In this document: one piece after another, positions 13,096 to 24,922 of the stretch
How the letters are laid out: each line of letters begins with the position of its first letter
Position numbering within the stretch: the first letter of the stretch is position 1
Source: Cannabis sativa
Lineage: Eukaryota > Streptophyta > Magnoliopsida > Rosales > Cannabaceae
Length of the DNA: 64,000 nt
Direction: 5' to 3'
NCBI RefSeq assembly: GCF_029168945.1
Contig: NC_083606.1
Coordinates: 19,556,041 to 19,620,040 of the forward strand
Notes under the pieces: generated by a model
Databases searched by the model: none
Told to the model about the DNA's origin: nothing
What the model saw: only the letters and a program-made list of their open reading frames with translations
Position numbers and translations under genes: made by a program

Positions 13096-13892
13096 GACCT
13101 ATGCCATCTTTTGGCATAAAAAGATGGCACAGGTCTCTATTCTCAAAACACCAAAGACTTGTCCAAATGTGGTTCATCAACACCAAAGAGTACAACACAA
13201 GTGAAAGAAACTATTTTTCACTCAAACAATAAGCTAGCCGACCTATGCCATCTTTGTGCACAAACAAGGGGCACAAGTTGGCCACACCAAATGGCAAATA
13301 TATTTTTTTGCTAAAAGTACGTACTTTTTCTTCATTAAAATATTAAAACCAAGTGAGGAAGCTCACTAAGTGGTGTAACCCACCTAACCGACATGTGCCA
13401 TCTTTGTGCACAAGAAGATGGCACAGGTAGGCCACATCAAATGGGGAGGATTTTCTTTGTCCAAAGAATATTTCCAACACCAAAGTACCAAAAACAAGTG
13501 AGAAAAGTCACCAAGAGGTGTAGCACACCTATGGCCGACCTGTGCCATCTTTGTGACCTAAAAGATAACACATGTTTCTCCCACCAATTGGCTAAAAACT
13601 AATGTGGCTAAAGGACTTTTATAGTATCCATATGGTAAAACTAAGCAAGAAACAACATCAAAGGCTTTGCATAAGCCTTAGCCGACCTGTGTCATCTTTT
13701 GGCACCAAAAGATGGTGCAGATCTCCCGTTAGGGTTTTGGACATTGAGATAAGGTTTTATGACCTTGAAACCCCCAAAATATTGTTCACCATCAAAAAAC
13801 AAGTCAAACACACACCCTGAGATGTCGGGAACATGTATGTCCAACCTACACCATAATGAGTTGTCACGGATCATGATGACATGACACAAGTT
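13096..13892. repeat. Six hairpin-bearing tandem repeats, period about 140-155 bp
   Basis: Units begin near 13096, 13239, 13388, 13528, 13683 and 13838. Each contains an inverted repeat built on GACCTGTGCCATCTT and its complement. The first is nearly perfect (13096-13110 with 13121-13135, one mismatch, 10-nt loop). The third pairs 13391-13404 with 13415-13428 around a loop that itself contains the palindrome TTGTGCACAA. The second, fourth, fifth and sixth are more degraded. The array lies upstream of the TATA box of the solo LTR. Confidence 0.85.
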
Positions 13893-14422
13893 GGATTTGG
13901 AGCTAAAAGGTACTTACTAACATTTGGTAAAATCGACATAACTCTCAATTTTTATCAAAATAACTTGGTTCAGTTTTCATTTTAAAAATCTTTTCAAGAC
14001 AGATCTATGTGTGTGTCATGGTCATAGTATAATTATGAAGTATCAAGCTCAAAATTTGTTTACAAAATAGGTTGGCACATTTTACCCGAGAATTAATTGG
14101 TTTTACTAAGTATGGGCTAAAAGGGGATGTTAAGAGAGTTGTGTCACAACTCTTGCGACTTTCTATTTGCCTTAGACGAGGTGTGGCATCCCATGTTCAC
14201 CTCTCTCTAATCTTGTCATTCCTAAAGCACAATACCACATAAGCAAGTTCAAGACAAGGAAAATAACCAATTTCGACAATAATGTGGGATATTTGCCTCT
14301 GAAAAGGAGATATTTTTCAGATCTTCAGTTATTCATCTTTTTTATTCATTATTTTATAGAAAGATACGAGATTTAAAGTGAGATACCCCGACTTGTGGGG
14401 GATCACTAACAAACCCTAGACC

Positions 14423-14430
14423 TATATAAA
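14423..14430 (+). promoter_or_regulatory. TATA box of the solo LTR
   Basis: TATATAAA lies about 0.5 kb before the right end of the LTR, where a U3/R boundary is expected. It supports plus-strand reading of this LTR. Confidence 0.5.
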
Positions 14431-14974
14431 GAAATGTTAGACTAGGGTTTGGAAGAACAACAACTGCCTACAACACATCATCCCTTGAGACCTTTTCTCT
14501 TCACATTTTCCTTAAGTTCTTCATATTGGTACAAAACTAAGCCTTTATCATACAATCACCATTGATAGACACATTTACCAAGAAGAAGTGACCATTCTCT
14601 ATTCTTGTTTCCCATGTTTACTGTTCCCAAGAACATCACAACCACCATGTTATTCGGTCTCTGTGACACTTTTACCCTTAAGTTTCGATATTGATTTTGC
14701 CTAGAAATTCCTTTTTGTGCTATTATCCATGCACTTTTGAGAACATAATGCTGGTATGCTAGAACTAAATAATGAAAATAAAGTAGACGTAGCCTCATTA
14801 CCATCGTGACATGAGGGGTGAACTACTATAAATCCCTAGTGTCCTTTTTTATTTTTTGTGGTTTTATTAGCCAAATTAATTCATTGCATTTCTCTTATAT
14901 TTTCACAATATTCTTAGGTAAATTGATAAAAAATTGCATCAATAAAGTGCATGTGGTATTATGGTTAGTTATGA

Positions 14975-15205
14975 TTTTCAGATAGTATAAACTAGTGCTA
15001 CCAACACTATTATGCCTAGAGTGTTGAGTGCATGTAGTACTATGGCTAGTTGTTACTTATAGTATGAACTAGTGCTACCAACACTAGTACGCCTAAAGTA
15101 TTGAGTGCATGTGGTATTATAGCTAGTTATACTTATAATATGGATTTATTCTACCAACACTAGTACACATTGAGTACTACTTGCATGTGGTATTATGGTC
15201 AATCG
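14975..15205. repeat. Tandem repeats of about 75 bp inside the minus-oriented LTR
   Basis: Three copies of a unit containing CTACCAACACTAGTACGCC and TGCATGTGGTATTATGG lie here. A fourth partial copy is at about 12733-12769, on the other side of the nested solo LTR. Together they show that 12769 and 14946 were once adjacent. The related LTR at 37833-39852 has a similar internal duplication. Confidence 0.75.
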
Positions 15206-16021
15206 TACTATAATCAAGAACGTCCAAGACTCAGTTATACATATTGGACGGGGACTCATGGTAATTAGGCGTATGGGGACCTAATTATAATTTGGATCTA
15301 TGTTTATGTTTCATACTTTTCTTACTGAGTCTGTAGACTCACAGATATATTTTCATATGTAGGTAAAGGTAAGACTAAAGCTGAATCATAGTGATTTTGG
15401 AGCTCAGTGAAGATTGTAAATATCAGGATGGTTAGACCTGGAGTGTTTGGATCTTCAGGACAACATGGGCTCAATTTTATTGCATTATTTTCATGTTTGA
15501 AAAATAGATTTTTGGATCCCGAGTTTTATAAACAGCTTGCATTTATGTCGTATATTTATGAAAGTATTTATAATTATAAACTTTTTATTAAACACGACCC
15601 TTACTTTTTGGAGTTTGGGTCTATTACCAAGCTTTGACTAGGTATATCGAACAGTGAAGTTTAAACCTATTTTTGCTTTCGTTAAAATTGGAGGTTGTTT
15701 GCTTTAGTAGTGTTGCAACCCTTTCCCTAACACAAGAAAATAAGTGCACTTCCTAACAATTATAATCAAGTTTTATTCCTATTGTTATTATTGATAGAGA
15801 AAAAAGTGTGTAAAACACCTCTTCAAGAGAAGACCTTAAGTAGCTGAATTCCCTCAGATGTTATTTTAGCACTTTTAGACCGATAGATTTCTTCTATAGC
15901 GGGTCTTACCTTGAATAGGTAGTTTTCTCGCTCCCACCTGCAAGAAAGCCAAAATAACAAGATCTGAGTCCATAAGCTTATTCAGTGCCCAAAAGGTGCT
16001 TTAGCACATGTTCTTAGGGCT

Positions 16022-16995
16022 TATGTAATGCCCTACTAGTTTAGACATGCTACAGTGTTTTCTCTTAATTGAAGTGCACTCTTTTGCTAATCAAAGAGTT
16101 TATTAAAAAATATGATTAATTAAAATTTTCATAAATTAAATAACTTATAATAAATAAACATAAGATTTATACAATTTCGGGATCCCATTTTCATTTTACA
16201 ATCATTTGCAAAATGTTACATATATGTCACCCAATGACTATTAAAACATGAGCCAAACTATTCTGAAGACCCAAACACTCCAAGTTTAATTGCCTCAAGA
16301 TGTACAATCTTCATCCAGCTCCAGACTAACTATTGCTTAGCTTTTGACTTTCCCATACTTACACATGTAAACATATCTGTGAGTCGATAGACTCGACAAG
16401 AAAAGCATAAAACATAAATAAATAAGCGACCTATAACTAGGCACCCATACACCTATTTATAAGTCTAAAAATAAGTTAGAAATGTTCTTGACTAAAGTAC
16501 AACTGACAATAATATTAGTCTATATTCAGCACTCTAGTCGCACTTATGTGATGGCGCCAATCCATACTTTCTAAATGCCAAACATATATCTGTTTGTATC
16601 TCAGTGTAACTCTATGTACACCTTACCAATACCTTGATATGCTAATCTGATGGCTACTAAACATGCACGCTAAACATGTATACATATATGCATCTATTAT
16701 ACTAATCTTATCTCGATTCTGAAATCAAGGGTGCTGGTTAACTTGAGTGAAAATTGCTATTCGACGATTTAAAAGCCGTAAGTCACAATTTACGTAAAAC
16801 TATAAGTTTCTCTATCAATTTATAGTGTTGTAATAACCTAACTATCAATAAAACACAAAAATTGGGACTCCCAAAACTATCCCAACCAATGAACTGGATT
16901 CCCTAAAACAGTGGACTATTTTCTAAGGTTCTGTCTGGGAAAAAGGTTCACTATTTCTGAAAAACGGTGAACCATTGTTCTGCAAAAAACTAGAA
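16022..16995 (+). mobile_element. Truncated diverged Gypsy-type LTR, plus orientation
   Basis: It begins with a sequence like TGTAATGCCCTACTAG and follows the same order of landmarks as the complete copy at 37833-39852 for roughly its first half. It stops near 16995, where a MULE transposase fragment begins. It faces the minus-oriented relative ending at 15717, with about 300 bp between them. No internal retrotransposon sequence is attached. Confidence 0.6.
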
Positions 16996-17000
16996 AAACT

Positions 17001-17640
17001 TCACTCCAAGCTCAGTGCTACCCTAAACAGGTTGCTTGTGGCTTGAAGATAGTCTCTAAAGGTGACATCTAACAAGCATGTATGGTCATATTTTATTTTC
17101 CTGACTTTGAACATGTTAGTTTTTCCATGTTTTGAAGCTAAGAAACTCCACTTGCAATTATCATCAACACAAACTATTTTATAATCAAGAGTTGATGATC
17201 TCTTTACCTTCAATGGCTGGTTATGTCTTATTGAGTATAGGCTGACTGCATACCTTAGTGTTTCTTTGTTCAAAAAACACTTGCCCAACATGTATGTTAT
17301 CAATATGAGGGTTTGAAATTACTTGATTTATTTCTAATTTTGTTTCCATTTCTTGTTGTGGATGTTCAAAAGCATAATCTACAATCCATTGTGCATATTC
17401 TGTTCTTGTAGGTAACTATTCAGTGCACTGCCTGCTAGTTTCTCCAATGTCTAAATAGTTGTTGTTGGCAAGACATTTAGCTAATGTTGATGATTCCAAT
17501 GTGTTTACCATCTAAGGGTATCTTGTTTCATCATTATTTTTCTTCCTTATCTGTTAGTAAAACTTGCAGCTATTGTCATCTTTGATGGTTAATTGTGCTT
17601 TCCCTTCTTTAATTTGAAATTTGATAGTAATTTCATAATT
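17001..17640 (-). pseudogene. MULE (Mutator-like) transposase N-terminal remnant
   Basis: The open part, 17303-17001, encodes 100 residues that fit the DNA-binding/FLYWCH-like N-terminal domain of plant MULE transposases. It has a conserved CVDDNCKWSFLAS and a YDHTC followed by QATS; the Cys/His residues C-x4-C...H-x-C match the zinc-binding pattern. Upstream to about 17640 the same strand reads as a degraded earlier part of such a protein, with stops. The DDE catalytic domain is missing and the 3' side is cut where the LTR at 16022-16995 ends. It is non-functional. Confidence 0.75.
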
Positions 17641-19018
17641 GTTTCTGTCTATTGATAATGTTTCGTAAATTTCCTGTGCGAGAATATTATACAAACATTT
17701 TGATGGGATTAGTTTACCGCTACTTCATAATCGTTGTATGTTGTTCTATTTACCCATCTTCTAGAAAAGAATGGTTGTCATGGGATCCATTTTTTCATGT
17801 GTGTTTTGATATACATATTAGTTTATTACTATTTTTTTATGAAACATTAAGCATTTTTGAAGAATAATAATGATGATACTTTTAGGTTTTTAGAAATTTT
17901 TTCTTATATTTTTTTTAGACTATCTTTTGTATACGAATATAGATATTATTTGCATATTAATACGTTCACACTTTTTTTGAAAAAAGAAATTGAAGAATTG
18001 CATTAGCATAAATCAAAAGGAATCGTAATGTGTGTAGGAAAATGTATGATCATATTATTTACATTGATCATTTTTTAGCAATGTAATAATATTGCAATAT
18101 TTTAGCTTACCTCTGTGCGATAATTCTATTTCACTGCACAGAACAAAGCACTATTGAGAAGCTTTTCTTTAGCTTTTGAATTTTCTCCACTGTTTTGTAA
18201 TTTGTCCAACAACAATTCTACCAATTTTTTTTTGGTTGAGAATCGTTTTCTTTTGTTAAGAAAAAACTTCGGTTCTGTTTTTTTATCGAAATTCTAGCAA
18301 TCGTTGCTGAATTTTTCTTTGTCAATAGTGTTTTATTATTTTTTTTTTGGTTAAGAATCTTTTCAGATTTGCTAGTGATTTTTGCTTAGAGTAACACTGA
18401 ATTAAATTTGTCTATAAATTTAGAATTGATTTTGATTTTGATTTTTTGATTAGAGTTTTGGTTGTGTTTGACGGTTTTTTTTGTAAGAATGATTCAAATT
18501 GATTTGCAATCTCAGCAAATCGTAAATTTTAAGTTTTGTATATGCATTTGTGTTTCACGTATTTTTTTAAGTAATCTCAGTCTATAAATCGTGGGTTGAT
18601 TGGCGTGTTATTGTTTCAAAATTGCTTTTATTTTTTTCAATAACGGGAGAAGATGACTACGTGTTACGATATTAGGAATTAATTTTATTAATCAAGGTTA
18701 TTTTGTTAATTAAATATATTTTTAGTATATTATTAAGAACTTCTCTTTATTTTATATATTAATGAGATTTTTAATAATCATTATTTATTCCATTTCTATA
18801 ATAGAAGTATATTATTTATTTATTTCGCTAAACGAATGATTTATTTACTCATGGGTGTATAGTAAATTGATATGATAAATGTTGAAGTTATACTTTTTTA
18901 TATTAAAAATATAATTAATTAATATAATATAGATTTAATGTATAAATTTTTATATATTTTTAATTGAAATATTATATTTATCTATATATATAAGTGAGAA
19001 ATATGAGGCAGTAACATG
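17641..19018. other. AT-rich spacer, no gene seen
   Basis: Long T and A runs with no recognisable domain. It could include the left terminal region of the MULE, but I could not identify a terminal inverted repeat by eye. Confidence 0.5.
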
Positions 19019-19368
19019 ACACTTGTTATACCCAAAATTCGGCTGGCACTTCAGAGAATGACACGTGTCAACTTGGGAGAATACGAATCAATAAATATAA
19101 TAGTAATTATATTAAATGATATTAAAATAGAATAACTCATTAAATGCTGAACTAGTAGAGTATATCTATAACTCAATGGCTGTAAAGTCTTGAGCGAGAC
19201 ATAGATATACAAACTATTTTGCATGTATTGACGAGAAAACTATTTCGTATATGAAGATATGATCGCAAGGACAACATCATTAAGACAAAGCGAGGCACCA
19301 ATCTCACTACATATGAAGAAAAGAAAGAGAAATATGTTTATTGTTAGAACACTTAGCATATAACATAC

Positions 19369-20116
19369 TGAAAGCCCCAAGTTCTTGTCTAATCTATCTT
19401 TTTCCTATTTAGATTGATTTTATCTTGATTTAAGCTTGAATATAAAAAGAACAAAATCAAAGATTCAACACCAGAATTTTACAAGCTTCACCTGCCCTAG
19501 AAACTCATTCTAGGCGGCTATTGCTTGGGTTCCCCGAACCAGGGTAATACCTTTCACTATATTCAAAGATGTATCTTACAAAAACCAACAATATTGTAAA
19601 CATTACACTCTTTTATAAAATACAGTGAATCTATACCCATACCAACCAAGACCCTTGATTGGAGACACAAGATCCCCTTGTGTGAATGATGAGCTCTCTT
19701 CAACACTTCTTCAATCTGAACTCCCTTCAGATCTGGTGATGAAGATGATACTGAAATCCCTTCAGTCTGAACTCAACATCTTCAAGCTTTGATATGCAAC
19801 TATGGAGTAATACCTCCAAGCTCAAAGATCACCTGCCATGGAACATAAAGAAGAAACAAGAAGAAAGAAACGTAATCCCTAATCTCCGATCAAAAAGTTC
19901 GTCAACAAAATAACCAGAAATCGTATTTATACCCAGCTAAACCAAGAAACCCGAAATAGAAAGCTGTTACCATCTGAACAATTAAAACCTAAAATATCTT
20001 TGCTGACGTGGACTAACACTAACAGTACGAACTTCAGACAAAACACTACGAGTCCCAGACGCAGCTGGAATGCAACTGGTGATAATTTGTCACTACAGAA
20101 AATAATGGTTCTTACA
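19369..20116 (-). repeat. 3' LTR (left) of the gag-protease Copia element
   Basis: 748 bp, TG...CA ends (TGAAAGCCCC to TTCTTACA). It differs from its partner at 24176-24922 at roughly 20 positions by eye, so the element is older than the 42.6-kb Tat element but still clearly paired. Confidence 0.92.
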
Positions 20117-20332
20117 ATCTCCCCCTTGACAAATTATGGTCAATGACAACAATACCAGTGCAAAACAAAGCAACCATCAAAATATAACAGAGTCTAAACA
20201 AACAGAAAAGCAAACAGTAAATGCAAGTATTTCTCCCCCTTCATTGAGCATAATCCATGTCAATAATATTGTCCTAAACCAAATTCTCCCCCTAAGAAAA
20301 TAAGAAGTTTAACAAAGAGCTCCCCCTGAATG
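20117..20332 (-). other. Polypurine tract next to the LTR and three further copies
   Basis: The minus strand has AAGGGGGAGAT directly against the 3' LTR (20117-20127), the expected start site of plus-strand DNA synthesis. Similar purine runs occur at about 20231-20241, 20284-20294 and 20320-20329. The first is the functional candidate by position; the others may be internal primers or old duplications. Confidence 0.7.
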
Positions 20333-21380
20333 GCGACAGAAAATGCAACATAAACTCCTCATTGCAAAGAAATTCCAAAGTATCTATTACAACATTACAG
20401 AAGAAAGTCAAACCATCTCACAACATGACCTAAAACATATGGATATTAGATATAAAAAAATGAGAGATTGACTAAGCAAAACAATCAGATTACCACAATA
20501 TTACGAATGATGCTACAAATGAGATTTATTTTTATTTCAATCAAAAACATGCCAAATGATATATCTCAAGAATTAACATGTTCAACTTGTAAAGAGGAAA
20601 CACAATGAGTGGCCTAATCAATTAACAAGTGAACAATGATCATTTGAGCAAAGAAAAAATTCATTCAACTTCACAATGAGCCATACTTAATAAAAAGAGG
20701 AGACAACTTCTACCAATCCACATATTCACACACACTTGAGAAAGACAATAAACAAGGAATTTTTTTACAGGATTTTGAACCAAGATTTTTCTTCGGTGTG
20801 TGCTAGTGACCTCAAGTGAGAACATTGGCTCACTCTCACAATTTTTTATTAAGTTGCCCATTTTTTTCTACCTTTTCTATCTTTAGACACTCCAGCTCTT
20901 TCTTTTACAACCAGCTACGGCTTTCACTCTCCCTCAGAGATGTAGCCGTCCTCTTTTCATCAGAAATACTAATATAGAAGGAGCATACTATTTATTAGTA
21001 AATGGACTAAAGAGAGCTCTTCCCATTGCATCTAAAAGAGGTAGCCTTTTTAGCTGGGAAAAATAAAGGTTCAAAAGATCCTAAAAAATTCACCTATTTA
21101 GAGCTTCCTCGATAGAACTGGAGAACCTGTAGACGGGACATGAAGTGCCTCATACAAAAAAAATGATAGCAATCAAGGCTTAGCTGAACAAACTGAGAAA
21201 GATAATGATCATATACCACAACGAATTAATCAGATAGAACACATAAAAAAAACTTCCCAAGTTGCACACATTAATACGAGACTTCAAGGCTTTATTAAAT
21301 AAAAATCCAAGAGAGCATCAAGAATAATATGTGATTATCCAATGTATTTTTACTCAACCAATTCTAAAAAATGATATCCG
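20333..21380 (-). other. Non-coding 3' interior of the gag-protease Copia element
   Basis: About 1 kb between the end of the gag-protease frame and the polypurine tracts. In an autonomous Copia element this side would be preceded by integrase, RT and RNase H. I see no motif of these (no YVDD-like or RNase H signature) on the minus strand. Confidence 0.6.
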
Positions 21381-23990
21381 TTATCTATATATTTTGAGTA
21401 AACATGCATTTTGAGGAATGTTTGTGGAACTTTCATTATCACACATGATGACACATAAACAGGCAATGAGGAACACTAGACAACATATCATGTGTGTATC
21501 ATATTTCTTTTGAAGCAAGGGAGTACGATGTACAACATGATCAAAACCAGCATACATTAGGACAAAAACATCATCCTTTCTTTGTTTAAACCCAAGATTC
21601 AACAATATAAGGTTTAGAAGACCATACCATAGCACTAATAATAGTGAATGAGCTCTTGAAAGATGAGGTGATGATTTAACACTCTTATTTCTTTTGGTTA
21701 AAACTTTTGGAATAGCAGTAAAGTCTCCAATATCTGATTTATCCAATGATGCACTATTACATATGACAACATTGTCCAACAAATAACTACCATCACTAGA
21801 TCTCTTCCCTGTTAAGACTGAGCACCCATCAGATGAAACTAAACAGTGAGTTTTAGAAAAACTTACAGTGTAATTTGCATCACAAAGTTGACTGATGCTT
21901 ATCAGATTTGCCTTGAGCCCTTTCACATACAGTACTTCAGTAAGAGGTGCAGCTCTTCTCATCACCAAGTCTCCTTTCCCAATAATCTGGCCCTTATTTC
22001 CATCACCAAAAGTGACAGCTCCCTCCTTTGCTTCTTTGTAATTGACTAACAATTTCTTGTTGCCAGTCATGTGTCGAGAGCAACCACTATCCAAGTACCA
22101 CTGTCCTTCCAGAAATGCAGACAGCGAAACTTGAGCCACCAACCCAACATTCGATTCACGATCACCCCTCAATCTCCACTCACTTTGAGATCCTTCCTTT
22201 CGAGTTTTATTGGGTTTTTGAAAACTCTTAGGTCGATTGATCATAGCTTCTAAGTAGTTCTGCAGCTTATAGCATCTGGGTCGAATATGACCCCTCCTGT
22301 TACAGAAGTGACACACTGGGATGAATCTCTCCATCTGAGATATATTCTCCGTGGCAATTCTTCTTCCTTCTAACTTCACCTTGGTAGGTCCAGATGGAAC
22401 ATGGAATTTTATAGTGGGGTCTGAGGATTCAGGTGTCGAGGGAAGTGATGATTGCTTGTCAGCCTTTTTGTCCAGGTTGATCACTGGTGTAGTGGACTCT
22501 TCTTCCCCCAAGTTATCTCCTTGCTTATACAACATCTTGTATCCAATAGAGGTTCGATCACCATAAGGTTTTTGAAGTTGAAGAGTTTGATTGATGGCAG
22601 CCGTTCCTCGAGGGATAAACTCTAAAGCCTGTTTAGCTCTTAGGAGTTCAGCTAAAAGCTTGTAGATCTCATTGTCCTTCTCATCAAGAAGTTTGTTGAG
22701 ATTCTTAACAGTGTCCTCCAGCTTGACTTTTTCAGACTCTATCTGCTCCTTGGCACTATTCAGACCTCTAATCTGCTTGGTCATATATTCCCACTGAGCA
22801 AACATCTCTTCATATGCATTTTGTCTTCCATTACTGTCAACTTCAGACACAGTGGAGACTCCATCATCCTCAGATTCAACAGACTGATGACTTTGAGCCA
22901 TGAAAGCCACTACCTGTTTATCCTCATTAGAACTTTTGCTTGCAATAGAGTCTTTTTCTTCGTCACTATCGCTCCAGGTGGCAACAAGGGCTTTCTTATT
23001 TTTGAGAGTGTTGGCACACTCGGCCTGAATGTGTCCGAACCCATCACATTCTCTACACTAAATGCCCATGCTCTTATTCTCACTGGGTTGCTGACCATGC
23101 CAGAAGTTCCCAAGAGGATTTCTTTTGGAAGCATTTTCCTTACCCTTAGAACACAGTTTCTTGTACTTCTTTTTCAAGAATTTTGCATAGTTCTTGGTCG
23201 GCAAATCTACAGCTTCATCTGAGAAACCAGCAGACAAATCTGGGATAGACTTCTTTTCTTCTTTGTGAATGAACGCAATATTGTTGTCCCCTTTTTCTTT
23301 GTTCACATCCTTCTTCTTTTTTTCTTTCTTCCACCTTGTTAATGACATTTCATAATTCTGCAAGGATCCAATCAGTTCATCAAGATCCAGTTCCTCCATG
23401 TTTCTCATTTCTTCAATGGAGGTTACTTTAGACATAAATCTCCTAGGTAGAACTCCAAGGACTTTACGAACCAGCTTTGCATTTGAATAAGTCTTTCCCA
23501 AAGCATAAGATTCATTTGATATGTCACACAATTTAGCATGGAACTCAGCCACTGTTTCTTCTTCCTCCATTGATAAATCTTCAAACGCTTTTGCCAAAGC
23601 ACGAAAACGGGATTTCTTTACAGCATCCGTTCCTTCATTTTGAATTCGTAGTTTTTCCCAAGCCTCTTTGGCCATCTCACAGTTTGCAATGACCTTCAAT
23701 TGATTTGTGGACACTGCATTGAATAGAGCATGCATGGCCTTCGAATTAAAATTGGCCCTCTCCATATCATTTGGAGTCCACAAGCTCATAGGTTTTGGTT
23801 TGGTGACACCATTATCCATCATCGTTGGGCATGTCCAACCATCTTCTATGACCATCCAAACTCTTTCATTCACCGCCCTCAAGAATGCTCGCATTTTTGT
23901 TTTCCAGTATGGGTAATTGGCACCTTCTAGCATTGGGGGTCGTGATATGGACCCTCCTTCTCTGAATATCTCCATTCCTGTACGAATCAA
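21381..23990 (-). pseudogene. Copia gag-protease, one in-frame stop
   Basis: One frame from 23990 to 21381 is interrupted only by a TAG at about 23058. The first part (310 residues) has the UBN2-type gag fold: YPYWKTKMRAFL near the start and AKEAWEKL later. Directly after the TAG comes a zinc knuckle CRECDGFGHIQAEC. The second part (from 22910) has a coiled coil, a second knuckle CHFCNRRGHIRPRC, and the Copia protease with WYLDSGCSRHMTG carrying the catalytic aspartate. About 110 residues after the protease core the frame loses similarity and ends at 21381. Gag packages the RNA and the protease cuts the polyprotein. The TAG could be a mutation or a read-through site; a mutation is more likely. 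Confidence 0.85.
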
Positions 23991-24160
23991 GAAAAATCAA
24001 AACAAAGATAGAGAGCAGTATACTCCCAGAGTCGTGTCTGGAGAGGGGGTTAGTTCCAACTGGGTGTTGCAGAAAGGAAAAAATGCAGAAAAATTAAGAA
24101 TTGCAGCAATAATGAATCTAACAAGAACTCTAAGGATCAATATTTCTAACAGAAATAGCT

Positions 24161-24173
24161 GGCTCTGATACCA
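24161..24173 (-). other. Primer binding site, initiator tRNA-Met type
   Basis: The minus strand reads TGGTATCAGAGCC two bases after the 5' LTR end at 24176. This is the standard plant Copia primer site complementary to the 3' part of initiator tRNA-Met, and it fixes the orientation of the element. Confidence 0.9.
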
Positions 24174-24175
24174 AA

Positions 24176-24922
24176 TGAAAGCCCCAAGTTCTTGTCTAAC
24201 CTATATTTTTCCTATTTAGATTGATTTTATCTTGATTTAAGCTTGAATATAAAAAGAACAAAATTAAAATTCAACACTAGAATTTTACAAGCTTCACCTG
24301 CCCTAGAAACTCATTCTAGGCGGCTAGTGCTTGGGTTCCCCGAACCAGGGTAATACCTTTCACTATATTCCAAGATGTATCTTACAAAAACCAACAATAT
24401 TGTAAACATTACACTCTTTTACAAAATACAGTGAATCTATACCCATACCAACCAAGACCCTTGATTGGAGACACAAGATCCCCTTGTGTGAATGATGAGC
24501 TCTCTTCAACACTTCTTCAATCTGAACTCCCTTCAGATCTGGTGATGAAGATGATACTGAAATCCCTTCAGTCTGAACTCAACATCTTCAAGCTTTGATC
24601 TGCAACTATGGAGTAATACCTCCAAGCTCAAAGATCACCTGCCATGGAACATAAAGAAGAAACAAGAAGAAAGAAACGTAATCCCTAATCTCTGATCAAA
24701 AAGTTCGTCAACAAAATACCCAGAAATCGTATTTATACCCAGCTAAACCAAGAAACCCAAAATAGACAGCTGTTACCATCTGAACAATTAAAACCTAAAA
24801 TATCTTTGCTGACGTGGACTAACACTAACAGTACGAACTCCAGACAAAACACTACGAGTCCCAGACGCAACTGGAATGCAAGAGGACATAATTTGTCACT
24901 ACAAAAAATAATGGTTCTTACA
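24176..24922 (-). repeat. 5' LTR (right) of the gag-protease Copia element
   Basis: 747 bp with TG...CA ends, adjacent to the primer site. It should hold the promoter for the minus-strand transcript. It is about 97 percent identical to its partner by visual count. Confidence 0.92.

Larger units (their letters stand above)
12770..14945 (+). mobile_element. Solo LTR, about 2.2 kb, nested in the older LTR
   Basis: The insertion starts TGTTATACC, the same start as the Gypsy LTR at 19024. It lies between AGTG at 12766-12769 and AGTG at 14947-14950, inside a tandem repeat of the host LTR whose other copies show uninterrupted sequence here. It has a TATA box at 14423-14430. The proposed duplication is TAGTG/AAGTG, with one mismatch, so the right end is uncertain by a few bases. 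No coding sequence is visible. Its U3 part carries the hairpin repeats described separately. Confidence 0.65.
11600..15717 (-). mobile_element. Diverged Gypsy-type LTR, minus orientation, split by a solo LTR
   Basis: Bases 14946-15717 and about 11600-12769, read on the minus strand, align as one LTR of about 1.95 kb with the LTR copies at 16022-16995 and 37833-39852. Shared landmarks are a GGATCC block near the 5' end, the segment ending TACAATCTTCA, GTGAGTC-AGACTC, and a stretch starting GGGTTCCCAAAACT. The copies are well diverged. The interruption (12770-14945) is a separate insertion. The left edge is approximate because the sequence decays gradually. I see no internal region, so it may also be a solo LTR. 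Confidence 0.65.
19369..24922 (-). mobile_element. Gag-protease-only Copia element, TSD CATAC
   Basis: A complete insertion bounded by LTRs 19369-20116 and 24176-24922. It is flanked by a perfect duplication CATAC (19364-19368 and 24923-24927), and sits inside the 5' LTR of the Tat element. It is read on the minus strand: primer site next to the right LTR, polypurine tract next to the left LTR. The 4.06-kb interior encodes gag with two zinc knuckles and a Copia protease, but I find no integrase, reverse transcriptase or RNase H. It therefore cannot replicate alone and would need enzymes from a related element. Confidence 0.9.
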
